From: HLUCCA09 sp038757905
Lineage (GTDB): Bacteria > Pseudomonadota > Alphaproteobacteria > Rhodobacterales > Rhodobacteraceae
Length of the DNA: 16,422 nt
Direction: 5' to 3'
Assembly: GCA_038757905.1 (NCBI GenBank)
Contig: JBCDGG010000124.1
Location: 1-16,422 of the forward strand
Positions 8,175 through 15,422 of the stretch are shown one piece after another. Made by a program: the position numbers and the translations under genes. The notes beneath the pieces are model-generated. The model had not been told where the DNA came from. It ran no database searches and worked only from the letters and a program-made list of their open reading frames with translations. Positions within the stretch are counted from its first letter, which is position 1; each line of letters opens with the position of its first letter.

Positions 8175-9476
8175 TCAGAACAGAAGGCCGAGGGCGGATC
8201 CGGCCGCCGCCATGAGCATCAACGTGAGCGGAAGACTGGCCTTTTGCCAAAGAAGCAGGCTTGCCGCGAGGGCGCACAACCCCGCCGCAACCGGATCGAA
8301 ACTGGCCCAATCCGGCACGGCCGGGCGGGCCGGGCCGATCCGCACCGCGCCGACCGACGCGAAGAAGACATGGAGCGCGAACCAGAGCGAGAGGTTCGCG
8401 ATTACCCCCACCACCGCCGCCGTGATCCCGTCGAGCGCGCCCCGCAGGCGCGGCTGGCGGGTCAGCCAGTCGACATAAGGCGCCGCCGCGAAGATCCAGA
8501 GAAAGCAGGGCACGAACGTCACCCATAGCGTCATGGCCGCGGCGGTGACGCCGAGCCTCCATCCCCCGGCTTCGATCCCGGTCAGGGCGCCCACGAACTC
8601 GGTCACCAGGATCAGGGGGCCGGGCGTCGTCTCGGCAAGGCCGAGCGCGTCGATCATCTGCGCCGTGGTCAGCCAGCCTTGGACCTGCACGACCTCCTGG
8701 GTCATGTAGGCCAGCACGGCATAGGCCCCGCCGAAGGTGACGATGGCGAGCTTGGAGAAGAACAGCCCGAGATCGAGCAGCAAGTCGGCCCCCGCCAGCC
8801 AGGCCGCCAGCAACGGCGCCGCCCAGAGCGCGGCGAGACCGGCGATGATCGCGCCGGTTTGCGCCATGCTGCGGCCCAGCGCGGGCGCGCGCCCAGCCTC
8901 GGCCTGCGGGACGGTATGCCAGGCCCGGAGCGCGCCCCAAAGCGCCGCAACCGCGATGATCAGCGGGAAGGGCACCTGGAAGGCATAGAGTGCAACGAAG
9001 GCGAGGCCGGCGACGGCCCATTGTGCCGCACCGGTCAGGGCCTTCTGCGCGACCTTCAGAAGCGCCTGCAACACGATCACGATGACGGCCGCCTTGATGC
9101 CGAGAAAGGCCGCCTGCACAAGCGGCTGCGCGCCAAAGCTCGCATAGAGCAGGGCAAGGGCCAGGATCATCGCCGCCCCCGGCGCGACGAAGAGCATCCC
9201 CGCGATCAGCCCCCCCGCGATGCCGCGCAGCCGCCACCCGGCATAGGTGCAGAGCTGCATGGCTTCCGGCCCCGGCAAAAGCATGCAGAACGACAGCGCG
9301 CCGAGGAAGTCCCGCTCCTCCAGCCACGGGCGCCGCTCGACGAGTTCGCGGTGCATCAGCGCAATCTGCGCGGCGGGCCCTCCGAAGGACAGCAGGCCGA
9401 TCCGGCCGAAGACGCGGGTAATCTCGCCAAGGCTCGGTGCGGTTGCGCCGGTGCGATCCGTCAGCGTCTCCGTCAT
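8175..9476 (-). CDS. chrA: Chromate efflux transporter ChrA
   Basis: This 433-residue inner-membrane protein belongs to the long-chain CHR family, which exports chromate. Two homologous CHR halves are visible: residues about 12-190, with GLLSFGGPAAQIALMHRELV and FCMLLPGPEAMQLCTYAGW, and about 220-430, with KLAIVTFGGAYAVLAYM and GLAETTPGPLILVTEFVGAL. The FGG and PGP motifs in both halves are hallmarks of the family, and ten or more hydrophobic segments are present. The ATG (9476-9474) overlaps the TGA of the upstream rhodanese/ChrB-like gene (ATGA at 9476-9473), so the two are translationally coupled. Family members may also carry sulfate or other oxyanions; chromate is inferred from the partner gene. 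Confidence 0.95.
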   Translation of the reverse strand: MTETLTDRTGATAPSLGEITRVFGRIGLLSFGGPAAQIALMHRELVERRPWLEERDFLGALSFCMLLPGPEAMQLCTYAGWRLRGIAGGLIAGMLFVAPGAAMILALALLYASFGAQPLVQAAFLGIKAAVIVIVLQALLKVAQKALTGAAQWAVAGLAFVALYAFQVPFPLIIAVAALWGALRAWHTVPQAEAGRAPALGRSMAQTGAIIAGLAALWAAPLLAAWLAGADLLLDLGLFFSKLAIVTFGGAYAVLAYMTQEVVQVQGWLTTAQMIDALGLAETTPGPLILVTEFVGALTGIEAGGWRLGVTAAAMTLWVTFVPCFLWIFAAAPYVDWLTRQPRLRGALDGITAAVVGVIANLSLWFALHVFFASVGAVRIGPARPAVPDWASFDPVAAGLCALAASLLLWQKASLPLTLMLMAAAGSALGLLF

Positions 9477-10156
9477 GCCATGGCTCCCATAAGCGCGGCG
9501 TCGAGAAGGGGGGCGGCGGCCCGGTGGCCCCTCGCGTCGTCGCCATGGATCAGCGCGACCCCGCGGAGCGCACGGGCGAGGCTCCCGTCGGTGCGTGTCG
9601 CGTCCATCGCAACGTCGTGTAACGGTTTCATGGAGAGGCCAAAACCCACCAGTACCGCATCCGGGTCCGCAAGGGGACGCGCGTCGAACCGCTCGGCAAC
9701 GGCTACCATCTGCGCGCTGTCCACCGCGATCAGTGTGCTTTCTGGCGGCAGCAACCGGTGGATCACCCACGAGAGGAGCGCAGCGGTCGCGAAGGGTTCT
9801 CGCGGGCAGACGTAGCGGCCCGACGGCGCAAGCGCGGTGTCCTTGAGCAGCGGTAGCCCGGCCGCGACCCATCCCACAAGGCCGCCGTCGAGCGCGACGG
9901 CCGGGGCGCCCCGCCCCTGAAGGAGCGCCGCCGCCCCCTGGCTCAGCTTCAGGCCGCGGTGACAGGCGATCACGACGGCCCCGTCGCTCTCGACGGCGCG
10001 GTGGTCGCGCCGCAGGCTTCCGGGAAGCCGCCCGCCTAGGGCGGCGGCATCCTCGGCGGTGCAAACGTCGAACAGGCGCGGTCGCCCGGGTGCGAACAGC
10101 GCGCCAGAGTGCGGCGGGAGAAACAGGGGAGAGTGGGGACGGGTAGAGCATGACAA
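9473..10156 (-). CDS. Rhodanese/ChrB-like chromate resistance protein, probable 5' frameshift
   Basis: The product has a rhodanese domain (from RLFDVCTAEDAAAL, with active-site loop CHRGLK and Cys65) and a C-terminal ChrB-like part (WVIHRLLPPESTLIAVDSAQ, VAVAERFDARPL). Combined rhodanese-ChrB proteins commonly precede chrA. The intact frame can start only at TTG 10156, giving a Pro/Ser-rich N-terminus (SCSTRPHSPLFLPPHSG) unlike the family. An ATG at 10151, with AAAGG eight bases upstream, opens the other frame as MLYPSPLSPVSPAALWRAVR, which resembles the family's normal start. Skipping one base near 10082 would join it smoothly to APRLFDVC. Either the gene is frameshifted, or the sequence has an extra base. 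The DRIACPWL motif usual in ChrB is also absent, so the C-terminal domain is divergent. Confidence 0.8.
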   Translation of the reverse strand: MSCSTRPHSPLFLPPHSGALFAPGRPRLFDVCTAEDAAALGGRLPGSLRRDHRAVESDGAVVIACHRGLKLSQGAAALLQGRGAPAVALDGGLVGWVAAGLPLLKDTALAPSGRYVCPREPFATAALLSWVIHRLLPPESTLIAVDSAQMVAVAERFDARPLADPDAVLVGFGLSMKPLHDVAMDATRTDGSLARALRGVALIHGDDARGHRAAAPLLDAALMGAMA

Positions 10157-10208
10157 GCGCCTTTGATCCGGCCGTGGCCAGTGATGCGCGCTTTGGGCTC
10201 ATGCCTGA

Positions 10209-10230
10209 TGGGGCAGACGCGGACGCCCCA
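10209..10230. promoter_or_regulatory. Inverted repeat just downstream of the chr promoter
   Basis: TGGGGC (10209-10214) and GCCCCA (10225-10230) are perfect inverted arms around a 10-base spacer. The element overlaps the predicted transcript start, a typical operator position. No regulator gene is adjacent. Operator function is inference; a leader hairpin is equally possible. Confidence 0.4.
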
Positions 10231-10235
10231 GCACC

Positions 10236-10264
10236 ATAAACCGGCGCGGCCGCGGTTTTGTCAA
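10236..10264 (-). promoter_or_regulatory. Probable promoter of the chrB-like/chrA operon
   Basis: On the minus strand a perfect TTGACA (10264-10259) is followed, after 17 bp, by GTTTAT (10241-10236), a weak -10. Transcription would begin about 10229 and leave a leader near 78 bases before the ATG at 10151. The rest of the 300-bp gap (10265-10457) shows nothing I can support. Confidence 0.45.
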
Positions 10265-10457
10265 TCCTCGGTGCGGCGCCGTCCGCCGCCGGTAGCGGCC
10301 GTCTTGCGTCACAGTTTGCCACTGCTGGGGAGATGCGATGCGAGAGGGAGACGGCACCCGACCGCGGCTCCGCATCCGGCTAGGTTGTGCATGGGACAGC
10401 TACCACAGGCGAAACGCGGATCGCTCCGAAGCCCAAGCGGCGCTGTTGCGACGGCGC

Positions 10458-11126
10458 CTAGCCCGTGACGCGGCTCACTTCGCGGCGGATCTTGACGCGG
10501 ATCGCGCGCGGGAAATCGGTGAAGCCACGGGCGGTCTCGACGAACCCGTCCGAGGTGATCAGGCGCCGCGTGTAGTAGGTGGTTGTCGCAGCCCCCAGCC
10601 CGTCGATCGCCAGCCCGTTGATCGTCACGCCAGCGCGCTCCGCCTGACGCCGGGCATGGTCCACGAGCGTCCCCGCATTGTCCGGCCCGTCGCCGGACAC
10701 GTCGATGATGAGCCGCGCACAATCGGACTGCGTCTTGACCTGGGCGATCCCCACGCGCACCGCCTCGCCGATCGCGGTATTGGCGCCGACATAGGCCCGG
10801 CGCATGGCCGCCACGTCGGCGGCGAGCGCCTCCATATCCGCGTAGGAGGAGATGCGCCGCCAGGTGATGCTCATCTCCTGCATTCCGGTGCCGGACCATT
10901 GCATGACGGCGATCGCGTTCTGCCCCAGCACCATGGCATCGCGCACCGTGTCATCGCGCAGGGCGGCCGCGAGGCCGTTCGTCTGGATCCGGTACTCCCC
11001 CGCATCGATGGAGTTCGAGACATCGACGGCAAGCAGAAGCGCGGTCTCGCAGGCCAGCCCCGCCCCCGTTCCCAGCGGCAGCGCCAACAGCCCCGCCCAA
11101 ACCCGCCTCACCCATTCGCGACACAT
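10458..11126 (-). CDS. Secreted DUF1194 (vWA-like) protein
   Basis: The 222-residue product has an N-terminal signal peptide (RRVWAGLLALPLGTGAGLA) followed by CETALLLAVDVSNSIDAGEY, in which Asp35-x-Ser37-x-Ser39 is a metal-ion-dependent adhesion (MIDAS) motif. Further family features are IDVSGDGPDNAG and a run of alternating strands and helices spanning the rest of the protein. This matches DUF1194, a von Willebrand factor A-like family of periplasmic proteins in Alphaproteobacteria whose role is not established. The length suits a single vWA domain with nothing else attached. The ATG at 11126 gives a sensible signal peptide although no strong ribosome binding site is visible. It stands alone, 300 bp from the chr operon. 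Confidence 0.88.
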   Translation of the reverse strand: MCREWVRRVWAGLLALPLGTGAGLACETALLLAVDVSNSIDAGEYRIQTNGLAAALRDDTVRDAMVLGQNAIAVMQWSGTGMQEMSITWRRISSYADMEALAADVAAMRRAYVGANTAIGEAVRVGIAQVKTQSDCARLIIDVSGDGPDNAGTLVDHARRQAERAGVTINGLAIDGLGAATTTYYTRRLITSDGFVETARGFTDFPRAIRVKIRREVSRVTG

Positions 11127-11244
11127 CGCGCAACGATACGAAGCAAAGCCGGTGCGGCAATCGCCTATAATGCCTCAGTGACGGATTTGTGAGCCGGACG
11201 CGGCCGCGCGCGCGGGCCGTCGTGCAAAGGGAAGGCGGTAGGAA

Positions 11245-11557
11245 AGTGCAGGCTTCTGTTGCCAGGTGCCTGCGAACCCCGCCTTACCTTGCTAGAGGCA
11301 AGGGCTTAAGATTTGGTCTTACGCACCGCTTACGCGGCGAGTGCGACCGGAGCTTTGTTGTCATTGGCAACTATAAAGCTTGAACCGATAACGGTGGTAT
11401 CTCACCGGGCGAAAGCTAACCCCTTTAGACGTCCGTCGATCCTGTTTCGGCCCCATGATCCCGCCAATGAGGGAGTTTGGTGGAGCCGCCGGGTACCGCC
11501 CCCGGGTCCGAGCCGCTTATTACGAGCGCGTTTATCGCCATAGTCCCGAAGGACAGT
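11245..11557 (-). ncRNA. ssrA: tmRNA, circularly permuted two-piece form
   Basis: tmRNA rescues stalled ribosomes and adds a degradation tag. In gene order the acceptor piece comes first (about 11557-11478): a GTCC-TTCG-GGAC hairpin, then T-arm CCGGG-GGCGGTA-CCCGG (11505-11489), acceptor strand CGGCTCC and ACCA ending at 11478. A 23-base intervening sequence (11477-11455) follows. The coding piece starts at 11454 with GGGGCCG, then AAACAGGATCGACGG, the typical tmRNA 5' end. GGGGCCG pairs over 7 bp with CGGCTCC, with a G-U at the third pair, the alanine identity element. The tag frame is at 11368-11330. The coding piece ends after a GCAGGC/GCCTGC pairing (11273-11248); its exact 3' end (~11245) and the 5' end of the acceptor piece are estimates. 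Two-piece permuted tmRNA is characteristic of Alphaproteobacteria. Confidence 0.95.
11330..11368 (-). other. tmRNA tag reading frame (ANDNKAPVALAA)
   Basis: Within ssrA the codons GCC AAT GAC AAC AAA, then GCT CCG GTC GCA CTC GCC GCG and TAA encode ANDNKAPVALAA. GCC is the resume codon, preceded by TTATAGTT. With the alanine carried by the tmRNA itself the tag added to proteins would be AANDNKAPVALAA, keeping the N-terminal SspB-binding part (AANDN) and the C-terminal ClpX signal (LAA). Confidence 0.93.
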
Positions 11558-11560
11558 CCT

Positions 11561-11589
11561 AAGATACGAGGCGCGCCCGGTTCTTTCAA
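11561..11589 (-). promoter_or_regulatory. ssrA promoter
   Basis: On the minus strand TTGAAA (11589-11584) and TATCTT (11566-11561) are exactly 17 bp apart, a good sigma-70 arrangement. The expected start (about 11554) falls at the first hairpin of the acceptor piece. Confidence 0.7.
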
Positions 11590-11736
11590 GCATGTCTGAC
11601 AGCGCCCGCTTGGATGAAGGCGCAACCAGCGCGCCGGGGCGGCCGGGCGCACGTCGCGTCACGGTACGCGGCCGGGCAGCAAGGGGCGTCAATGGTGCGC
11701 GCACATCGCGCGCGCCAGCTCCGCAGGCGGCCAGCC

Positions 11737-12087
11737 TCAGAGGTTGTTGGCGATCAGAAGGGCCGCCACCGCGGCCTCGACCGCGAAGAAGATCCGTGTG
11801 CCGCGGGTCGGGGCGTCGTCGGCAACGAGCGATGTCGCGCGCCCGACGGCTGCGCCGCCCCAGGCGCAGCCGACCATCAGATAGGCCTCTGCCGAGCCCA
11901 GCAGAAGCGCGCCGCCCCCGAGGCCGACGAAGAGGCAGCCCGACACGGCCCGCATCTCGCTCAGCCCCATGGTGGACTGGCCGCGCTGCAGATCCAGCAC
12001 ATCCATCGTGTAGCGCGGCGCGAACCAGCCGATCAGGCCGAGCCCGATGGACACCAGCGCCAGAGCGGGATTCAAAAGCTCGATCAT
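11737..12087 (-). CDS. DUF4345 family membrane protein
   Basis: This small, very hydrophobic protein of 116 residues has about four membrane helices (near residues 5-25, 48-65, 68-85, 97-115). The opening MIELLNPALALVSIGLGLIGWFAP and the central LSEMRAVSGCLFVGLGGGALL fit DUF4345, whose function is unknown. The ATG at 12087 has a strong ribosome binding site (AAAGGAGG) five bases upstream. It is divergent from the DinB-family gene, with 138 bp between them that must hold both promoters. Between its stop and the ssrA promoter (11590-11736) I see only short GC inverted repeats. Confidence 0.82.
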   Translation of the reverse strand: MIELLNPALALVSIGLGLIGWFAPRYTMDVLDLQRGQSTMGLSEMRAVSGCLFVGLGGGALLLGSAEAYLMVGCAWGGAAVGRATSLVADDAPTRGTRIFFAVEAAVAALLIANNL

Positions 12088-12225
12088 TCGTGCCTCCTTT
12101 CGGTCGTTGCATGGAATACGTGCGGATGGCGCAAAAGGTTCACCCGACGCAGCGCCGCGTTGATTGACAGCCGCCCGGCGGCGCCGGAAAACAGCCAGGC
12201 AGAGCAGTCAGCGTCGGAGGGCCGC

Positions 12226-12738
12226 GTGGTTTCGATCGAGTACGTAAGAATGATGGCCCAGTACAATGCGTGGCAGAACAACGGTTTGATAGAGCTTCTT
12301 GCCGCCATGGATGAAGCCGAACTGACCCGCGACAGGGCCGCGTTCTTCGGCTCGATCCTGGGGACGCTGAACCACCTTCTGTGGGGGGATCGGATCTGGA
12401 TGTCGCGCTTTGCGGGGTGGCCGGCGCCGGCGGGCGGGATTCCCGAAAGCACCGCGCTGACGCCCACCTACGCGGCCTGGAAGGCCGAACGACAGCGGAC
12501 CGACGGCAAGATGCTCGTCTGGGCGGAGGGGCTGCGCCCCATCGAGCTGCGCGGTGGGCTCACATGGTATTCCGGCGCGCTGGAGCGCGAGGTGTCGAAG
12601 CCCAAGGCGCTTCTGGTGATGCATATGTTCAACCATCAGACCCACCATCGCGGGCAGGTGCACGCCATGCTGACGGCGGCGGGCCTGGCCCCTCAGCCCA
12701 CCGACCTGTTCGCGCTGCCCATGGCCGAGATGAGCTGA
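12226..12738 (+). CDS. DinB family protein
   Basis: The 170-residue product has the DinB/YfiT four-helix-bundle pattern: YVRMMAQYNAWQNNGLIELL in helix 1, then FFGSILGTLNHLLWGD and MHMFNHQTHHRGQVHAML. The metal-binding histidine triad is visible as His50, His137 and His141. Such proteins are metal-dependent thiol transferases or hydrolases, often damage- or stress-linked, but individual substrates are rarely known. The GTG start at 12226 is chosen because GGAGG (12216-12220) lies five bases upstream; an ATG at 12250 would cut into helix 1. It is followed by acuI after 143 bp with no clear terminator. Confidence 0.92.
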   Translation: MVSIEYVRMMAQYNAWQNNGLIELLAAMDEAELTRDRAAFFGSILGTLNHLLWGDRIWMSRFAGWPAPAGGIPESTALTPTYAAWKAERQRTDGKMLVWAEGLRPIELRGGLTWYSGALEREVSKPKALLVMHMFNHQTHHRGQVHAMLTAAGLAPQPTDLFALPMAEMS

Positions 12739-12881
12739 GCGCGCCCGCGACGTCTGGCGCCCGCGCCCGCTAGCGGATAACACCGCGGAACGACACGGAT
12801 GTCGGCGCCCGGCCCGTTCAGGGGCGAGGGCCCGGCAAACCGGGACGGAACAAGGCTTTGGCGTCGCCCGAGGGGGGGAAC

Positions 12882-13868
12882 ATGCGTGCACTGATCGTCG
12901 AGAAAGCGGAAGACGGAACAACGTCGGCCGGTGTCCAGGACATCACGGAGGATCGTCTGCCGGAGGGCGACGTGACCGTGGCGGTGGAATACTCCACCCT
13001 CAACTACAAGGACGGGCTGTGCATCGGCCCCGGGGGCGGTCTGGTGCGCACCTATCCGCACGTGCCGGGGATCGATCTGGCCGGGACGGTCGAGGCATCC
13101 GACGACGCGCGCTTTGCGCCCGGGGACAAGGTTGTGCTGACGGGCTGGCGCGTGGGCGAGGTGCATTGGGGCGGTTACGCCGAAAAGGCGCGCGTGAAGG
13201 CCGATTGGCTGGTGCCGCTGCCGCAGGGCCTGACCACCCGGCAGGCCATGGCGGTGGGCACCGCCGGGTTCACGGCGATGCTTGCAGTGATGGCCCTGGA
13301 AGATCACGGGCTCCACCCGGACAAGGGCGAGGTTCTGGTGACCGGGGCCGCGGGCGGCGTCGGCTCGGTGGCCACGGCGATCCTGGCGCATCTCGGCTAC
13401 GCGGTGGCGGGCGTGACCGGCCGCCCTGAGCAGGCAGCGTATCTGACCGATCTCGGTGCCGCGCGCGTGGTGACGCGGGTGGACTTGTCCGAAGCGGTGA
13501 AGCGCCCGCTGGAGAGCGAGGTCTGGGCCGGATGCGTGGATGCGGTGGGCGGCCAGATGCTCGCCCGTGTCCTTGGCCAGATGAAGTACGGCGGCTCGGT
13601 GGCCGCGGTGGGCCTCGCCGGGGGCGCGCAACTTCCGGCGACGGTCATTCCGTTCCTGCTGCGCGGCGTCAACCTGCTGGGGATCGACAGCGTCATGCAG
13701 CCCTATGACAATCGCGTCCGCGCCTGGGGCCGCATTGCGCAGGACTTGCCGCTGGACAAGCTTGAGGCGATGGTGGAGCCCGCCACGCTGGCGGATTTGC
13801 CGCGGCTGGGTGCGGAAATCCTGAAAGGGCAGGTGCGCGGACGTGTCGTGGTGGACGTGTCCGGCTAG
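12882..13868 (+). CDS. acuI: Acrylyl-CoA reductase AcuI (YhdH-type)
   Basis: AcuI reduces acrylyl-CoA to propionyl-CoA with NADPH, detoxifying the acrylate products of DMSP breakdown. The 328-residue product is a zinc-free medium-chain dehydrogenase/reductase: N-terminal catalytic domain with YSTLNYKDGLCIGPGGG and RTYPHVPGIDLAGTV, the GWRVGEVHWGGYAE segment, and a Rossmann domain with VLVTGAAGGVGSVA (residues 151-164). The conserved LLRGVNLLGIDSV stretch typical of YhdH/AcuI is near 265-277. The ATG at 12882 is preceded by AGGGGGGG (12871-12878). In roseobacters acuI is often next to dmdA or a DMSP lyase; neither is visible here, nor is acuR. Confidence 0.93.
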   Translation: MRALIVEKAEDGTTSAGVQDITEDRLPEGDVTVAVEYSTLNYKDGLCIGPGGGLVRTYPHVPGIDLAGTVEASDDARFAPGDKVVLTGWRVGEVHWGGYAEKARVKADWLVPLPQGLTTRQAMAVGTAGFTAMLAVMALEDHGLHPDKGEVLVTGAAGGVGSVATAILAHLGYAVAGVTGRPEQAAYLTDLGAARVVTRVDLSEAVKRPLESEVWAGCVDAVGGQMLARVLGQMKYGGSVAAVGLAGGAQLPATVIPFLLRGVNLLGIDSVMQPYDNRVRAWGRIAQDLPLDKLEAMVEPATLADLPRLGAEILKGQVRGRVVVDVSG

Positions 13869-14016
13869 GGTTCCTACCTCGGGGGGAGCGGCAAGCCGCC
13901 TCAGTATGCGGCGGTATGCTTTCATCTGCTGAAATTGTGGGCTAGCAAACACGTAACTGAGATATGCCTTTATGGGCCGCGTGCGAGCGCGTCCCGGCCC
14001 TATCCCGGAGGCTTGT

Positions 14017-15249
14017 GTGATCCAGCTGTCGCTCGACTTCGTGCGCGGCCAGTTTCCTGCCTTCTCGGAGCCCTCGCTCCGTGACTGGTCCTTCTTTGAT
14101 TGCGCCGGTGGCTCGTTCGCGTGCCGCTACGCGATCTGGCGGCTGCACCGCTTCTACCGCGAACGCAAGGTCCAGCCCTATGCGCCGTATCCGGCATCCG
14201 AGCGCGGCGGCGAGGAGATGGACGAAGCCCGGCGCCGCCTTGCGCTGATTCTCGGGGTCGACCGGAACGAACTGTGCTTCGGGCCGTCGACCACCCAGAA
14301 CGTCTATGTGCTTGCGCAGGCCTTCGGCGAATGGCTGCAGCCCGGCGAGGCCATCGTCGTCACCGATCAGGACCATGAGGCAAACTCCGGCGCCTGGCGC
14401 CGTCTGGCCCACCACGGTGTCGATGTGCGGGAGTGGAAGATCGACCCGCAGACAGGCCATCTCGATATCGAAGCGCTGGAGCCTCTTCTGGAGGATGGAC
14501 GGGTGCGCCTCGTGTGCTTTCCGCATTGCTCCAACGTGATCGCGGAGTTGAACGATGTCGCGCGTATCTGCCGTATCGTGCGACGGGCCGGGGCGTATTC
14601 CTGCGTCGACGGCGTGTCCTACGCGCCCCACGGGCTGCCCGATGTCGGCCGTCTCGGGGCCGATGTCTATCTGCTGTCGACCTACAAGACCTACGGGCCG
14701 CATCAGGGCCTTATGACGATCCGCAACTCGCTGGCGGAGCGGTTGCCCAACCAGGCCCATGCCTTCAACGCCGACACCCCCTCGAAGCGGTTCACCCCGG
14801 CCGGACCGGACCATGCGCAGGTGGCGGCCTGCGCCGGCATCGCAGACTACATCGACGCGCTCTATCACCACCACTCGAAGGTGGGACGCGACGTGACCGG
14901 CCGCGCCGCGATCATGGGCGAGGCGATGCGCGCGCGCGAGATCTCGTTGATGACGCCGCTCCTGGACTATCTCGACCAGCGCCAGGACTTGCGTTTGCTG
15001 GGGCCGCGTTCGGCGCGCGCCCGGGCGCCGACCTTCGCGTTCGACCTCGGCCGCCCGGCCCAGCCCGTGGCCCGCGCCATGGCCGAGATGGGGGTCATGT
15101 GTGATGGCGGCGATTTCTTCGCCGTGCGTCCGCTGGCGGCGATGGGGGTCGATCCGGCCTATGGGGTGCTACGGCTAAGTTTCGTGCACTACACCTCGGA
15201 GGCCGATGTCGAGCGTCTGATCCGCGCGCTCGATCAGGTCGTGCGATAG
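14017..15249 (+). CDS. Aminotransferase class V-fold PLP enzyme
   Basis: The 410-residue product is a fold-type I, pyridoxal-phosphate enzyme of the class V group that includes cysteine desulfurases. The PLP-binding lysine is Lys224 in LLSTYKTYGPHQG, and the ring-contacting aspartate is Asp198 in CVDGVSYAPHGLPD. The phosphate-cup and substrate segments GPSTTQNVYVLAQ and TDQDHEANSGAWRR are intact, and the C-terminal small domain ends with LRLSFVHYTSEADVERLI. No SufS/NifS-type mobile cysteine loop is evident, so desulfurase activity is not assured; the substrate is unknown. GTG 14017 is chosen because GGAGG (14007-14011) lies five bases upstream. The 148 bp before it contain an AT-richer patch (about 13918-13975) that may hold a promoter. 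Confidence 0.88.
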   Translation: MIQLSLDFVRGQFPAFSEPSLRDWSFFDCAGGSFACRYAIWRLHRFYRERKVQPYAPYPASERGGEEMDEARRRLALILGVDRNELCFGPSTTQNVYVLAQAFGEWLQPGEAIVVTDQDHEANSGAWRRLAHHGVDVREWKIDPQTGHLDIEALEPLLEDGRVRLVCFPHCSNVIAELNDVARICRIVRRAGAYSCVDGVSYAPHGLPDVGRLGADVYLLSTYKTYGPHQGLMTIRNSLAERLPNQAHAFNADTPSKRFTPAGPDHAQVAACAGIADYIDALYHHHSKVGRDVTGRAAIMGEAMRAREISLMTPLLDYLDQRQDLRLLGPRSARARAPTFAFDLGRPAQPVARAMAEMGVMCDGGDFFAVRPLAAMGVDPAYGVLRLSFVHYTSEADVERLIRALDQVVR

Positions 15250-15422
15250 CAACGGCCGAACCGATCCGCTACGGCGCCCTTTCCGGCTGCCTTCCCGTAA
15301 CAGAGACGCAGGTTCGCCGTGCCCCGTCCCGGCGGGCGCGAGGAAGGCAGGCCGGAACTGTTCCGGCGCCGCAAGCAGGCGGTCCTGCGCAGGGGAGGGG
15401 CGCCGGTTGCCTTCTGCCGCGG

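Noticed and set aside
8679..9815. 378-residue plus-strand open frame opposite chrA
   Set aside because: Arg/Gln/Asp-rich shadow; chrA with its paired CHR motifs is certain.
10243..10258. CGCGGCCGCG palindrome followed by TTTT on the plus strand, looking like a terminator
   Set aside because: No plus-strand gene ends before it, and on the minus strand the T run is absent; it lies within the chr promoter spacer.
11166..11171. Perfect TATAAT on the plus strand
   Set aside because: No -35 element at 16-18 bp and no plus-strand gene downstream; the next gene product there (ssrA) is on the other strand.
11202..11217. GC hairpin (GGCC...GGCC) as an ssrA terminator
   Set aside because: No T run follows on the minus strand, so I cannot support termination there.
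11614..12225. Upstream extension of the DinB-family frame
   Set aside because: It runs antisense across the DUF4345 gene, and a strong ribosome site marks GTG 12226 as the start.
13892..13914. Possible hairpin CCGCC/GGCGG after acuI
   Set aside because: Only a 5-bp stem with a 9-base loop and no T run.
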